From JAJKJG01 sp036556825 (GTDB lineage: Bacteria; Pseudomonadota; Alphaproteobacteria; Rhizobiales; Beijerinckiaceae): a DNA stretch of 64,000 nucleotides. Shown here in pieces: positions 17,409 through 26,103 of the stretch (positions within the stretch are counted from its first letter, which is position 1; every line of letters begins with the position of its first letter). Location of the stretch: positions 14,729-78,728 of the forward strand of contig DATBIR010000133.1 in NCBI GenBank assembly GCA_036556825.1, in the 5' to 3' direction. Below the pieces are notes generated by a model. The model made no database searches. It had not been told where the DNA came from and worked only from the letters and a program-made list of their open reading frames with translations. The translations under genes were made by a program, and so were the position numbers.

Positions 17409-18203
17409 TCAGCTCAGGAAAGCGCGCAGGCGCTCGAGGAAGGCCTCGGGCTGCTCGACATGCGGTAGGTGCCCGGCCTTGGCGATCGTGGTGATGGCGG
17501 CGCCCGGGATCAGCTTGCGATAGGCCTCGCCGTAGGCCGGCGTGACCAGCCCGTCATTCTCGCCCCAGACGAGCAGCGTCGGCACCTGGATACGGTGCAG
17601 CCGGTGCCTGAGCTTGGGGTTGTGCATGTAGGGCTCCCAGCAGAAGCGCGCGAACGACTCGTTGTTGCGCGCGACGATGGTGAGCTGGTCCTCGGACATC
17701 GCCGCGTAGTCGCGCTTGGCGTGGCGCGGATCCGACCATTTGAGCGCCGTGACGCGGTCCGGATGCAGCAGCCAGATGTCCTGGATGTCGCGGTCGGTCG
17801 GGCCGCCCACCTTGATCCCGAAAGGGTCCACCAGCACGAGTTTGGAGATGAACGAATCGTCCTTGGTGGCCATCTCGGCGGCGATCCAGCCGCCGAGCGA
17901 GAAGCCGAGCACGACCAATTTGCGCAACTGCAGGCGCTCGACGAGGTCGAGATAGAGATAGGCGATATCGTCGGGATTGGTGATCCAGTCGGGCCTCTCG
18001 GAGCGGCCGAAGCCCGGCGGCGAAGGGATGATCAGCTCGTAGCTTTTGGCGAGTTCGTCGAGAAACGGCGCTTCGAGCTCCAGCGCCTCTTCGCCGTAGA
18101 GAAGCAGCATGGGCGCCCCGCGTCCGCGCCGCTCCACTTCGATCTTGATTCCACCCAGATCCACAAGGCCTTGCGGCTCTTCTTTGCGTCGTTGCTCGTT
18201 CAT
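17409..18203 (-). CDS. Alpha/beta hydrolase
   Basis: 264 residues. The nucleophile Ser is in GFSLGGWIA, the acid is Asp in GENDGLV, and the His is in AGHLPHVEQP, a textbook alpha/beta hydrolase triad. A longer in-frame extension would overlap the ribB-like gene and reads as non-protein; the ATG of MNEQRRKEE is used. It lies 10 bases after the ribB-like gene and 33 before the LLM oxidoreductase. Candidate roles are hydrolysis of a ring-cleavage product, ester or amide. Confidence 0.9.
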   Translation of the reverse strand: MNEQRRKEEPQGLVDLGGIKIEVERRGRGAPMLLLYGEEALELEAPFLDELAKSYELIIPSPPGFGRSERPDWITNPDDIAYLYLDLVERLQLRKLVVLGFSLGGWIAAEMATKDDSFISKLVLVDPFGIKVGGPTDRDIQDIWLLHPDRVTALKWSDPRHAKRDYAAMSEDQLTIVARNNESFARFCWEPYMHNPKLRHRLHRIQVPTLLVWGENDGLVTPAYGEAYRKLIPGAAITTIAKAGHLPHVEQPEAFLERLRAFLS

Positions 18204-18213
18204 CACTCTCACT

Positions 18214-19434
18214 TCAGGGTCGGCGGGAGGTCTCCGCTTGGCGCCTCTCGCCCGGGGGCGGTCCGCGGTCGTCCGGCAGATCGGGAATCGGCTGCTGATC
18301 GATGACATGCAGCCCGTAGCCGTCAAGGCCGATGATGGTGCGCCGGGTGTTGGACAACAGGATCATGTCGCGGACGCCGAGATCGAGCAGGATCTGGGCG
18401 CCGATGCCGAACTGGCGCAGCTGCGCGATCGGCGTGCGCATCGCCTGGCCTTCGCGTTCGCGGATCGAACGGCTGAGGCTGGTGGGCGTCGGCTCGCGGA
18501 TGATCACGACGACGCCGCGGTCCTTCTCGGCGATCAGCCGCATGCACGCCTCGAGCTCGCCGCCGCGGGCGCGCGCCTCGCCGCCGAAGAAGTGGCTGCT
18601 GGTCATGTCGCCGAGGCTGTCGGCCAGGATGCTGTGCTGGTGCATGCGCACGAGCACCGGCTCGGTCCCGGAGACGTCGCCCCTGACCAGCGCCACGTGC
18701 TCGATGTAGCCGATCTTGGTGGCGTAGATCACGGCCTTGAAGTCCCCGCCGAAGCGGCTGTGAATCGCCGTCTCGTGGATGCGCTCGACCAGCTGCTCTG
18801 TGCGGCGGCGGTAGGCGATCAGGTCGGCGATCGTGGCGATCTTGAGCCCGTGCGTCTGCGCGAATGTCACGAGGTCCGGCATCCGGGCCATGGTGCCGTC
18901 GTCGTTCATGATCTCGCAGATCACGCCGGATGGGTTGAGGCCGGCCAGGCGCGCCACGTCGACGGCGGCCTCGGTATGGCCGGCGCGCACCAGGACACCA
19001 CCGTCCTGCGCGATCAGCGGGAAGACGTGCCCCGGCGAGACGATGTCCTGGCGGCCCCGGTTGTGGTTGATGGCAACCGAGATCGTGTGCGCCCGGTCGG
19101 CCGCCGAAATGCCCGTGGTGACGCCTTCGCGCGCCTCGATGGAGACGGTGAAGGCGGTCTGATGGCGGGTCTGGTTGCGCGGCGCCATCAGCTGCAGGCC
19201 GAGCGTCTCGACGCGCTCGCGGGTCATCGCCAGGCAGATCAGGCCGCGCGCGTATTTGGCCATGAAGTTGACGGCTTCTGGCGAGGCCTTCTCGGCCGGG
19301 ATGATCAGGTCGCCCTCGTTCTCCCGGGCCTCGTCGTCGACGAGGATGAACATGCGGCCGTTGCGCGCGTCCTCGATCACCTCCTCGATCGGGGAGAGCG
19401 CGCTCGCGGCAGGTTCAGACGACGTCAAGACCAT
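18214..19434 (-). CDS. ribB: 3,4-dihydroxy-2-butanone-4-phosphate synthase with inactive RibA-like domain (RibBX type)
   Basis: 406 residues. The N-terminal half (about 1-215) is a complete DHBP synthase: DDEARENEGDLI, RHQTAFTVSI and RAGHTEAAVDVARL carry the active-site acids and His. The C-terminal half aligns with GTP cyclohydrolase II (HVALVRGDVSG...VLVRMH) but the zinc cysteines are gone (the region reads HQHSILADSLGD, then SHFFGGEARARGG) and the HRQEGRG motif reads REPTPTSLS. It should therefore make the butanone precursor of riboflavin but not open GTP. It heads the operon with the LLM flavin oxidoreductase. No FMN riboswitch was recognised upstream. Confidence 0.92.
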   Translation of the reverse strand: MVLTSSEPAASALSPIEEVIEDARNGRMFILVDDEARENEGDLIIPAEKASPEAVNFMAKYARGLICLAMTRERVETLGLQLMAPRNQTRHQTAFTVSIEAREGVTTGISAADRAHTISVAINHNRGRQDIVSPGHVFPLIAQDGGVLVRAGHTEAAVDVARLAGLNPSGVICEIMNDDGTMARMPDLVTFAQTHGLKIATIADLIAYRRRTEQLVERIHETAIHSRFGGDFKAVIYATKIGYIEHVALVRGDVSGTEPVLVRMHQHSILADSLGDMTSSHFFGGEARARGGELEACMRLIAEKDRGVVVIIREPTPTSLSRSIREREGQAMRTPIAQLRQFGIGAQILLDLGVRDMILLSNTRRTIIGLDGYGLHVIDQQPIPDLPDDRGPPPGERRQAETSRRP

Positions 19435-19556
19435 GGACCAGTGACTTGCCCGGACGCGCCGGACCCTCCTGCTTCGCGGGCCGAAAACCGTGCCGACCCG
19501 TAGTTCGATACGCGCCGTTTGTCCACGCCGGGGCACTGCGCCGGTCCGTCCTGTTT

Positions 19557-19652
19557 TTGTCATTGCCGGGCTTGACCCGGCAATCCATACCCACGGCTGA
19601 GGCAAGCACGCGCGTCGCATGGATGCCCGGGTCAAGCCCGGGCATGACAAAA
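19557..19652. repeat. Fold-back repeat, GGGCTTGACCC family
   Basis: The left arm TGTCATTGCCGGGCTTGACC and right arm GTCAAGCCCGGGCATGACAA are imperfect inverted copies of about 30 bases with a GC-rich spacer. Each arm is itself palindromic. Near-identical arms flank a different spacer at 28771-28845, and degenerate copies occur at 20547, 30909 and 56511. It lies between divergently transcribed genes. Confidence 0.7.
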
Positions 19653-19667
19653 AAAAGGAGGGGGAGC

Positions 19668-20474
19668 ATGCCGAAGACTGTTCAGACGGCGGACATCACG
19701 TGCCCGGGCGGCATGCCGGCCTTCGTGGCGCGGCCGGCCGGGGGCGGGCGGCACCCGGTCGTGGTGCTCATGCACGAGCGCTACGGCCTCGTCACGCATA
19801 CCCGCGACCTTGCCAAAAAATGCGCCGCCGACGGGTTCTTCGCCATGGCGCCCAATTTCTTCTACCGCCACCCCGACCAGACGGCGCTGAACGCCGGTGA
19901 TTCCCGCTACGACATGAGCGACGCCGAGGCGGTCGAGCTGATCGGGGCGGCGCTTGCCGCGGCCGCCGGCGACAAGGGCGCCGACATGGAACGGGTCGCG
20001 GTCGCCGGCTATTGCCAGACCGGGCGCCATCCCCTCGTCTTCGCCGCCGAGCGGCCGATCACCGCGGCGGTGGTCTGGTACGGGGCCGCCTCGAAGCGGG
20101 AATGGCCCGTCAGCAAGCTGAATGCGAAGCCGCTCGAGGAGATCATCGCGGCGCTCGATTGCCCGGTCTTCGGGGCCTTCGGCGCCGCCGACCACATCAT
20201 CTCGATGGATGACGTGCGCCGCTTCCGCAACGCCCTCGAGGAGCACCGCAAGACCTACGAGATCCACGTCTATGCGGGCGCGCCGCACGGCTGGCTCAAC
20301 GACACCATGCCGGGCCGCTACCGGGCGCCGCAGGCCGATGCCGGCTGGGCCGACCAGCAGCGCTTCCTCAAGACCGTTTTCGAACCCGGTCAAAAGGCCG
20401 GCATCGTAAGCTGGAGCTTCAACAGCGAGATCGAACGCGACTACGACTTTTCCAGGAACGTGCGCCTGGAGTGA
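19668..20474 (+). CDS. Dienelactone hydrolase family protein
   Basis: 268 residues starting at the ATG after AGGAGGGGGAGC; the longer frame upstream is only the fold-back repeat read through. The nucleophile is a cysteine in VAGYCQTGR (the DLH-type G-x-C-x-G), with Asp in GAADHIIS and His in APHGWLND. Dienelactone hydrolases open the lactone formed in modified ortho-cleavage pathways in the cytoplasm. The EHRKTYEIHVYAGAPHG stretch is typical. It is single, flanked by repeats on both sides. Confidence 0.92.
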   Translation: MPKTVQTADITCPGGMPAFVARPAGGGRHPVVVLMHERYGLVTHTRDLAKKCAADGFFAMAPNFFYRHPDQTALNAGDSRYDMSDAEAVELIGAALAAAAGDKGADMERVAVAGYCQTGRHPLVFAAERPITAAVVWYGAASKREWPVSKLNAKPLEEIIAALDCPVFGAFGAADHIISMDDVRRFRNALEEHRKTYEIHVYAGAPHGWLNDTMPGRYRAPQADAGWADQQRFLKTVFEPGQKAGIVSWSFNSEIERDYDFSRNVRLE

Positions 20475-20546
20475 ACCGCGACGCTCGGCCCGATGCGGCC
20501 GGGTCCCGGTGATCTCGATTACAAAACGTGCGTGTCTTTCCGGTCG

Positions 20547-20576
20547 AGATGGCCGGGACAAGCCCGACCATGACAA
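20547..20576. repeat. Single-arm copy of the GGGCTTGACCC-family palindrome
   Basis: GATGGCCGGGACAAGCCCGACCATGAC resembles one arm of the fold-back repeats at 19557 and 28771 and lies between convergent genes. Confidence 0.5.
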
Positions 20577-20592
20577 GCCCGTCGTGCGCTCG

Positions 20593-21621
20593 CTACTGCT
20601 GCTGCAGCTTGCGCAGGCGCTCGACGATGTGCGGCGGCGTCCTGTAGGCGCGCTCGACCACTTCCTGCAGCTGGGCGCCGTTGCGCGGCGCATTGATGTC
20701 GAGGGCTGCCGACTTGGCGTCGGCGAGGAATTCGGCATCCTTGAACGTCGCCGCGAGCGCCGCCTGCATGGCGGCGACGCGGTCGGGCGGCGTGCCCGGC
20801 GGCATCAGATACGGCCGGCCGAGCGCCAGCGGCGCAAAGGCCGCCTCCATCAGGAGCTTGTCGTCGGGGTTGGTGATCAGGTTGGGCGCGAAAGGCACGT
20901 CGGCGATCTCGGGCTGCGGCGCGGCGCCGAACTGGACGAGGATCTTGGCCTTCTTGTCCTTGATCCAGTGCGGCCGCACGGCCATCAGCGACGAGTAGAA
21001 CACGCTCGGATAGCCGTCGACCTCGCCCCGTTCCATGGCGAGAAACGCCTCCGTCTGTCCGGGATAACCGACGATGATCTTCAGCTTGGTGCCGAGCGTC
21101 TCGTTGAGCAGGCGCGCGTAGAAGCTCGGCGTGGAATTGGCGCCGGAGGCTCCGACCGAGATCTGCCGGCGCTTGACGTCTTCGATGCTGTCGACGGGGG
21201 CGGCGTGCCAGACCACGAGCATGCCGACCTCGGTGCTGGGCGAGCCGAGCCAGTTGAACTTGGTGGCGTCGTACTGGGCCTCCTTGGTGCCGATCAGCGG
21301 CTCGATCGGCGTGTTGGCCTGCACGCCGCCGATCACCGTGCCATCCTTCGCCGCAACATTGTAGAGGTGGTTGGTGGCGACGATGCCGCCGGCGCCCGGC
21401 ATGTTCCTGACGACGATCGTCGGGTTGCCGGGAACGTGCTTGCCGAGATGCCTGGCGATGATGCGCGCGAGCAGGTCGTAGCCGCCGCCCGTGGCCGAGC
21501 TGACGATCAGGGAGACGGTCTTGCCGCGGTAGAAGTCGGCCACCGGTTCGGCCCGGGCCGGCTGGGCACCGAGCGCCGCCAAGGCAAGCACGAATGCGAG
21601 CGTCCGCAGCAAACCGGGCAT
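20593..21621 (-). CDS. Bug/TTT-type tricarboxylate-transporter substrate-binding protein
   Basis: 342 residues with a signal peptide (cleavage near PARA-EP). DFYRGKTVSLIVSSATGGGYD and PTIVVRNMPGAGGI are the classic Bug-fold ligand loops, and VGYPGQTEAFLAMERGEVDG follows. GGGAGGA precedes the ATG. No TctA/TctB membrane genes occur anywhere in the window, so it either shares a distant permease or acts as a sensor protein. It resembles the protein at 23397-24431 closely (RDGT/KDGT, DATKFNWLG, AMERGEV). Confidence 0.93.
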   Translation of the reverse strand: MPGLLRTLAFVLALAALGAQPARAEPVADFYRGKTVSLIVSSATGGGYDLLARIIARHLGKHVPGNPTIVVRNMPGAGGIVATNHLYNVAAKDGTVIGGVQANTPIEPLIGTKEAQYDATKFNWLGSPSTEVGMLVVWHAAPVDSIEDVKRRQISVGASGANSTPSFYARLLNETLGTKLKIIVGYPGQTEAFLAMERGEVDGYPSVFYSSLMAVRPHWIKDKKAKILVQFGAAPQPEIADVPFAPNLITNPDDKLLMEAAFAPLALGRPYLMPPGTPPDRVAAMQAALAATFKDAEFLADAKSAALDINAPRNGAQLQEVVERAYRTPPHIVERLRKLQQQ

Positions 21622-21634
21622 CCTCGTCCTCCCG

Positions 21635-22441
21635 CTACGTCTCGTTTGCCCCGGACTGTAGCGAGAGCGTGCCCTTGAAGGCAAGGTAACCGCCGTCGAG
21701 CAGAAGGTCGGCGCCGGTCATGAACGAGGATTCGTCAGAGGCCAGGAACAAGGCGCCGCTGGCGATCTCCTCGGCTCGCCCGGTGCGGCCGAGAAGATGA
21801 TACGGCCCGCGCGCCCGGTTGCCGGCTTCACGGTCGCCGTTGAAGCGCCGCAACGTGCGCGCCGTGTCGATGCTGCCGGGCGAAAGCGAGTTGGCGCGGA
21901 TGTTGTCCGGCGCGTGGTCGATGGCGAGGCATTTGGTGAACTGGATCAGCGCCGCCTTGCTGCTCGAATAAGCGGCGCGTTTCGCCACCCCGATCTGGCC
22001 GAGCTGCGAGGCGATGTTGATGATCGTGCCGCCGCCCGCCTTGCGGATTTCCAGAACGGCGTGTTTGGCAGTCAGGAAGGCGCCGGTCAGGTTGATGGCG
22101 AAAGCCTCGTTCCACTGATCGAGGCTCAGCGTTTCGACGGTGGCGTCGGGCGTCACCGCCGCGGCGACGTTCACCAGCGTCGTCAGCTTGCCGTAACGCT
22201 GCACGACTTCGCGCACCGCGCGCTCAACGTGGTCGCCACGCGCGACGTCGGTCTCGAGCGCGGCGGCGCGGCCACCTGCACTGACGATGTCGGCGGCGAC
22301 AGCTTCGGCCGCGGCAAGGCGCAGGTCGGCGACCAGAACCGCGGCGCCTTCCGCCGCGAATCGCCGGGCGATGGCGCCGCCGATCTCGCCGCCGCCGCCG
22401 GTGATCAGCGCAACCCTGCCGGCCAGCAATTTTTCCGTCAT
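21635..22441 (-). CDS. Short-chain dehydrogenase/reductase
   Basis: 268 residues, start MTEKLLAGR. The NAD(P) motif is ITGGGGEIGGAIA. The NNAG motif reads NVAAAVT, slightly unusual. The catalytic Ser is in NIASQLGQIG and the YSSSK motif carries Tyr and Lys, so it should be active, unlike the SDR at 11148. It is encoded 13 bases upstream of the Bug protein gene and 29 bases downstream of the hydrolase gene on the same strand, forming a compact three-gene unit. It probably oxidises an alcohol intermediate of the imported compound. Confidence 0.93.
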   Translation of the reverse strand: MTEKLLAGRVALITGGGGEIGGAIARRFAAEGAAVLVADLRLAAAEAVAADIVSAGGRAAALETDVARGDHVERAVREVVQRYGKLTTLVNVAAAVTPDATVETLSLDQWNEAFAINLTGAFLTAKHAVLEIRKAGGGTIINIASQLGQIGVAKRAAYSSSKAALIQFTKCLAIDHAPDNIRANSLSPGSIDTARTLRRFNGDREAGNRARGPYHLLGRTGRAEEIASGALFLASDESSFMTGADLLLDGGYLAFKGTLSLQSGANET

Positions 22442-22470
22442 TGACACAGCCCCAGTCCTTCGTGTCCCCG

Positions 22471-23274
22471 TCACGGCGACGGCCAAAGCCCGTTGCGCGC
22501 GAGAAAGCCGCGCACCGTGTCGTCGAAGCCGGCCGGGTCTTCGAGGAAGCAGCAATGCCCCGTGCCGGGCAGCACGACATGCTCGGCCTGACTGATCAGC
22601 GAAGCGGTCCTGGTTCCGCCCGGCCGCGCGTCGTCGAACTCGCCGTTGACGATCAGGAGCGGGCGGTCATAGGCGGCGAGCTTCGGCGTGAGGTTGGACG
22701 TGCCGAGCGCGCCGAACACCTCGGCGATGCTCTCGGCATCGAGGGCTTCGCCGCGTTCGACGAAGCCTTGCAGCAGGTAACGGCCGACCGGGCTGTCGGC
22801 CCAGGCCTCGGTGACCCCGTGCCGGAGATGCGACAGATGGTAGTCCCTGAACGTGCCCGCCTCGGCATGCGCCCGGTAGGCGGCGATGCGGTGGCCGAAC
22901 TGGTGCTGCGGCCCGCTGTTGCCCCCGACCAGGATGGCGGCGGGCACGAGCTCGGCGTGGTCGCAGGCCAGCATCAGCGCGATCTTGGAGCCGATGCTGC
23001 AGCCGAGCAGGATCGCCTTGTCGAGGCCTTCGTCCGACAGGATGCCGACAATGTCGTCGCCCATGTCGCGCAAGGAGAAGGGCGTGCGCGGCTTGGCCGA
23101 GCGGCCCCAGCCGCGCAGGTCCATGGCGATGGTCGTAAAATGCTGGGAGAAGCTCGCGACCTGGTAGAGCCACAGGTTGTGGTCGAAGGGCAGGGCGTGG
23201 ATGAGCACGAGCGCCGGGCCGGAGCCTGCCTTCTCGTAATGGATGTCGAGCCCATTGGCGCGGCTGACCGGCAC
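22471..23274 (-). CDS. Alpha/beta hydrolase (3-oxoadipate enol-lactonase-like)
   Basis: 267 residues, GTG start with GAGAGGG upstream. The nucleophile is Ser in LLGCSIGSK, the acid is Asp in NGEFDDARP, and the His is in GTGHCCFLEDP. The general plan with HALPFDHNLW and MDLRGWGRS resembles enol-lactone hydrolases (PcaD type). It is the first gene of the unit with the SDR and Bug protein, divergent from a second Bug gene. Confidence 0.9.
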   Translation of the reverse strand: MPVSRANGLDIHYEKAGSGPALVLIHALPFDHNLWLYQVASFSQHFTTIAMDLRGWGRSAKPRTPFSLRDMGDDIVGILSDEGLDKAILLGCSIGSKIALMLACDHAELVPAAILVGGNSGPQHQFGHRIAAYRAHAEAGTFRDYHLSHLRHGVTEAWADSPVGRYLLQGFVERGEALDAESIAEVFGALGTSNLTPKLAAYDRPLLIVNGEFDDARPGGTRTASLISQAEHVVLPGTGHCCFLEDPAGFDDTVRGFLARNGLWPSP

Positions 23275-23396
23275 GCGTGACCCTCTCGATTCTCCGGGGT
23301 GCTGGACGAGAACGCAACGGCATTGCTATGCGTCGCGCTCATAGAGGCATGGTGACGAGGTTCATTGCAATGAGAAAACAAGGTTTTGGGAGACGC

Positions 23397-24431
23397 ATGC
23401 CCGGCTTCACGCGTCCTTCGGCCCTGCTGCTCGCCGGCTTCGGGTTGGCGCTGGCCGGTCCCGCTGCGGCGCAGACCGTCGAGGAATTCTACAAGGGCAA
23501 GACGATCGATCTGGTGATCAGCTTCACCGCCGGCGGCGGCTACGACGCCTATGCCCGGCTCATGGCGCGCCATATCGGCGACCACATCCCGGGCAAGCCG
23601 ACGATCGTGCCGCGCAACATGCCGGGCGGCGGCGGGCGGGTCGCCGGCAACTACCTTTACAACGTCGCCCGCAAGGACGGCACCGTGCTCGCTGTCATCG
23701 ACCAGTCGCTGGCGCTCGAGCAGGCGCGCGGCGACAAGACCATCCAGTTCGACGCGGTCAAGTTCAACTGGATCGGCAATCCCGCCGCGGAGAACAACAC
23801 CACCGTGACGTGGCACACCTCGCCCGTGAAGACGATCGAGGATGCGAAGAAGCAGGAAGTCCCGATCGGCGCCACCGGCAACAACACCTCGGCGCAGTTT
23901 CCGAAGGCGATGAACGCCCTCGTCGGCACCAAGTTCAAGGTCGTCTACGGCTATCCTGGCGGCAACGACATCAATCTCGCCATGGAGCGCGGTGAGGTGG
24001 CCGGCCGCGGCAGCAACAGCTGGGGCTCGTGGAAGGGGACGCGACCGGACTGGATCCGCGACAAGAAGATCAACATTCTCGTGCAGATCGGCCTGAAGAA
24101 GACCGCCGACCTCCCCGACGTTCCGCTGCTCATGGACCTCGCATCGAATCCCGAGGACAAGGCGGTGCTCAGGCTGCTCTCGTCGCCGACCGCGATCGGC
24201 CGCCCCCTGCTGGCGCCGCCCGGCGTGCCGGCGGACCGGGTGAAGGCGCTGCGCGCCGCCTTCGATGCGATGCTCAAGGATCCGGCCTTCATCGATGAAG
24301 CGAAGAAGCAGAATCTCGATATCGAGCCGGTGCCGGGCGAGGAGCTTCAGCAGATCGTCGCCGAGATCGCCGGCGCGCCGAAAGCCAGTATCGATCGGCT
24401 CAACGAGATCATCGGCCCGCCGCAGCAATAG
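23397..24431 (+). CDS. Bug/TTT-type substrate-binding protein
   Basis: About 344 residues if started at the ATG preceded by GGGAG (MPGFTRPSALLL), which gives a clean signal peptide ending PAAA-QT; in-frame ATGs at 23349 and 23370 are possible. Mature motifs EEFYKGKTIDLVISFTAGGG, PTIVPRNMPGGGGRVAG and YGYPGGNDINLAMERGEV are those of Bug proteins. It is a close paralogue of 20593-21621 and divergent from it with the hydrolase and SDR in between. No membrane subunits are adjacent. Confidence 0.92.
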   Translation: MPGFTRPSALLLAGFGLALAGPAAAQTVEEFYKGKTIDLVISFTAGGGYDAYARLMARHIGDHIPGKPTIVPRNMPGGGGRVAGNYLYNVARKDGTVLAVIDQSLALEQARGDKTIQFDAVKFNWIGNPAAENNTTVTWHTSPVKTIEDAKKQEVPIGATGNNTSAQFPKAMNALVGTKFKVVYGYPGGNDINLAMERGEVAGRGSNSWGSWKGTRPDWIRDKKINILVQIGLKKTADLPDVPLLMDLASNPEDKAVLRLLSSPTAIGRPLLAPPGVPADRVKALRAAFDAMLKDPAFIDEAKKQNLDIEPVPGEELQQIVAEIAGAPKASIDRLNEIIGPPQQ

Positions 24432-24434
24432 GCC

Positions 24435-24457
24435 CCCTCTCCCCGGTGGGGAGAGGG
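24435..24457. terminator. Strong hairpin between convergent genes
   Basis: A perfect 10-bp stem CCCTCTCCCC / GGGGAGAGGG with a GGT loop followed by TTT. It lies three bases after the Bug gene stop and seven before the stop of the convergent aldolase gene, so it can serve both directions. Confidence 0.7.
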
Positions 24458-24464
24458 TTTACAG

Positions 24465-25211
24465 TTACAGCAGCTCCCAGTCGCGCGGCAGGACGCCCGC
24501 GGCGACGCCCTTGCGCACGTAGTAGTTCCATAGCTTTGGGATATGCGCGTCGCGCATCTCGTGGCGGTTGATCTGCGCCATCTCGGCAGGCGTCAAAGGC
24601 AGGGGCCTGGCGCCGGCCTGCAGGGCCTGCATCTGGGCGCTGGCATTCTCCTTGAAATGCACGGCGTCGACGAGCATGGCCGGCACTGACTCGGCCACGA
24701 CGATCAGGCCATGCGCGCGCATCAGCGCGGCGTGATGCGGACCGAGGGTTTGCGTCAGCGCGCGGCCCTGCTCGAGGAGCTTGATGTGGCTCGGGTCCGG
24801 GTGGGTCGGAATGCCGCTCTCCCAGCGCACGGCGCGGGCGCGCATCGGCACGAGCCGCACGCCTTCCATCATCGTGAAGGCGATCGCCAGCTCCATATGG
24901 CAGTGGAGCACCGACTGCACGTCCGGCCGGGCCCTCAGAATCTCTGTATGGATGACGGTCTCGGATGGCGGCTTGCCCTTGCCCTCCAGGACCTTGCCGT
25001 CGAAATCGACCAGCAGCATGCCTTCCGGTGTCACCTCGGCGCGCGAATCGTCGCGCACCTGGATCAGGAGGGCGTCGTGGCCGGGCACCCGCGCCGAGAC
25101 GTGGCCGCTGTAATCGAGGATGCCCTCCATAACGAGGAGGCGCGTGGCGGCGGCGACCTGGGAGGACAAGCGCTGAATGACATTGGTCGCGTTGCTGACG
25201 GCGATATTCAT
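24465..25211 (-). CDS. Class II aldolase/adducin-family protein, copy 1
   Basis: 248 residues. Metal-site residues are present: HCH (VLHCHMELA) and the later His in MRAHGLIVV; the acid Glu is in ETVIHTEI. The family includes fuculose-phosphate aldolase, ribulose-5-phosphate epimerase and some aromatic acid decarboxylases (3,4-dihydroxyphthalate decarboxylase type). It is divergent from copy 2 with a 78-base shared promoter region. Sequence differs clearly from the other two copies, so the three are probably not recent duplicates. The substrate is unknown. Confidence 0.92.
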   Translation of the reverse strand: MNIAVSNATNVIQRLSSQVAAATRLLVMEGILDYSGHVSARVPGHDALLIQVRDDSRAEVTPEGMLLVDFDGKVLEGKGKPPSETVIHTEILRARPDVQSVLHCHMELAIAFTMMEGVRLVPMRARAVRWESGIPTHPDPSHIKLLEQGRALTQTLGPHHAALMRAHGLIVVAESVPAMLVDAVHFKENASAQMQALQAGARPLPLTPAEMAQINRHEMRDAHIPKLWNYYVRKGVAAGVLPRDWELL

Positions 25212-25289
25212 TAACGTTGCTGCCTTTCGGACTAGACGCGGAAGCGAATTCTGGCCAAGCAGCCAGGCAAACGGATCACCGGAGGACCA

Positions 25290-26060
25290 ATGACCAAAGC
25301 GGCCCAATTATCAGGCAAAGCGGGGCAGGGGAACGCCCCCGCCCCGGTCACGGGCGGCGTGGTCGAGCGCGGGCTACTCGAGGATCTCGCTGCCGCCAGC
25401 CGCATCCTGGTGGACCAGGGCGTGTTCGATGCCGCCGGCCATTTCTCGATGCGCCACCCGCTCCATCCCGAGCGCTTCCTGATGTCGCGCTCGCTGGCGC
25501 CGGCGCTCGTCACCGCCGACGACATCATGGAATTCGACCTCGCGGGAGAGGCCTGCGATGCGGGTGGCCGAAACGGCTTCATCGAGCGCTTCATCCACAG
25601 CGAGATCTACCGCAGGCGGCCCGACGTGATGGCGGTGGCGCACAGCCACTCGGCCTCGGTGATCCCGTTCGGGCTCACCGGCACGCCGATGCGCGCCATG
25701 TATCACAACGCCGCCTTCATCGCGGCCGGCGTCGACGTGTTCGACATCCGCGACAAATTCGGCACGACCGACATCGTCATCAACACGCCCGACAAGGGCG
25801 CCGCGCTGGCCGAGGTCCTGGGCGACAACTCCGTCGCCCTGTTGCGGGCGCATGGCATGGTCGTGGTCGGGCCGGACGTGCCCAACACCGTGTTCCGGGC
25901 GATCTTCACCGAGGTCAACGCCCGGCTGCAGCTGCAGGCAACGATGCTCGGCGGGCCCATCGCCGCCCTCGACCAGGAGGAGGGCCGCCTCGCCGACGCG
26001 ATCAACATCGCCACCGTGGGCCGGTCGTGGGATTTGTGGAGGCGCCGGGTCACGCAGTAA
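25290..26060 (+). CDS. Class II aldolase/adducin-family protein, copy 2
   Basis: 256 residues, GGAGG five bases before the ATG. The N-terminus is Gly/Ala rich and probably flexible for about 22 residues. Ligands: HSH in VAHSHSASV and His in LLRAHGMVVVG; Glu in ERFIHSEIY. GHFSMRHPLHPERFLMSRS marks the substrate-side loop. Followed after 43 bases by copy 3 in the same direction, so the two are likely co-transcribed and could form a hetero-oligomer or act on sequential intermediates. Confidence 0.92.
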   Translation: MTKAAQLSGKAGQGNAPAPVTGGVVERGLLEDLAAASRILVDQGVFDAAGHFSMRHPLHPERFLMSRSLAPALVTADDIMEFDLAGEACDAGGRNGFIERFIHSEIYRRRPDVMAVAHSHSASVIPFGLTGTPMRAMYHNAAFIAAGVDVFDIRDKFGTTDIVINTPDKGAALAEVLGDNSVALLRAHGMVVVGPDVPNTVFRAIFTEVNARLQLQATMLGGPIAALDQEEGRLADAINIATVGRSWDLWRRRVTQ

Positions 26061-26103
26061 GGTCAGGCCCTATGACGTCCAAGTACAATCAGCGAGGAAG
26101 CTC

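Noticed and set aside
19435..19667. FMN riboswitch upstream of the ribB-like gene
   Set aside because: The reverse strand has none of the conserved FMN-aptamer blocks; the region is mostly the fold-back repeat.
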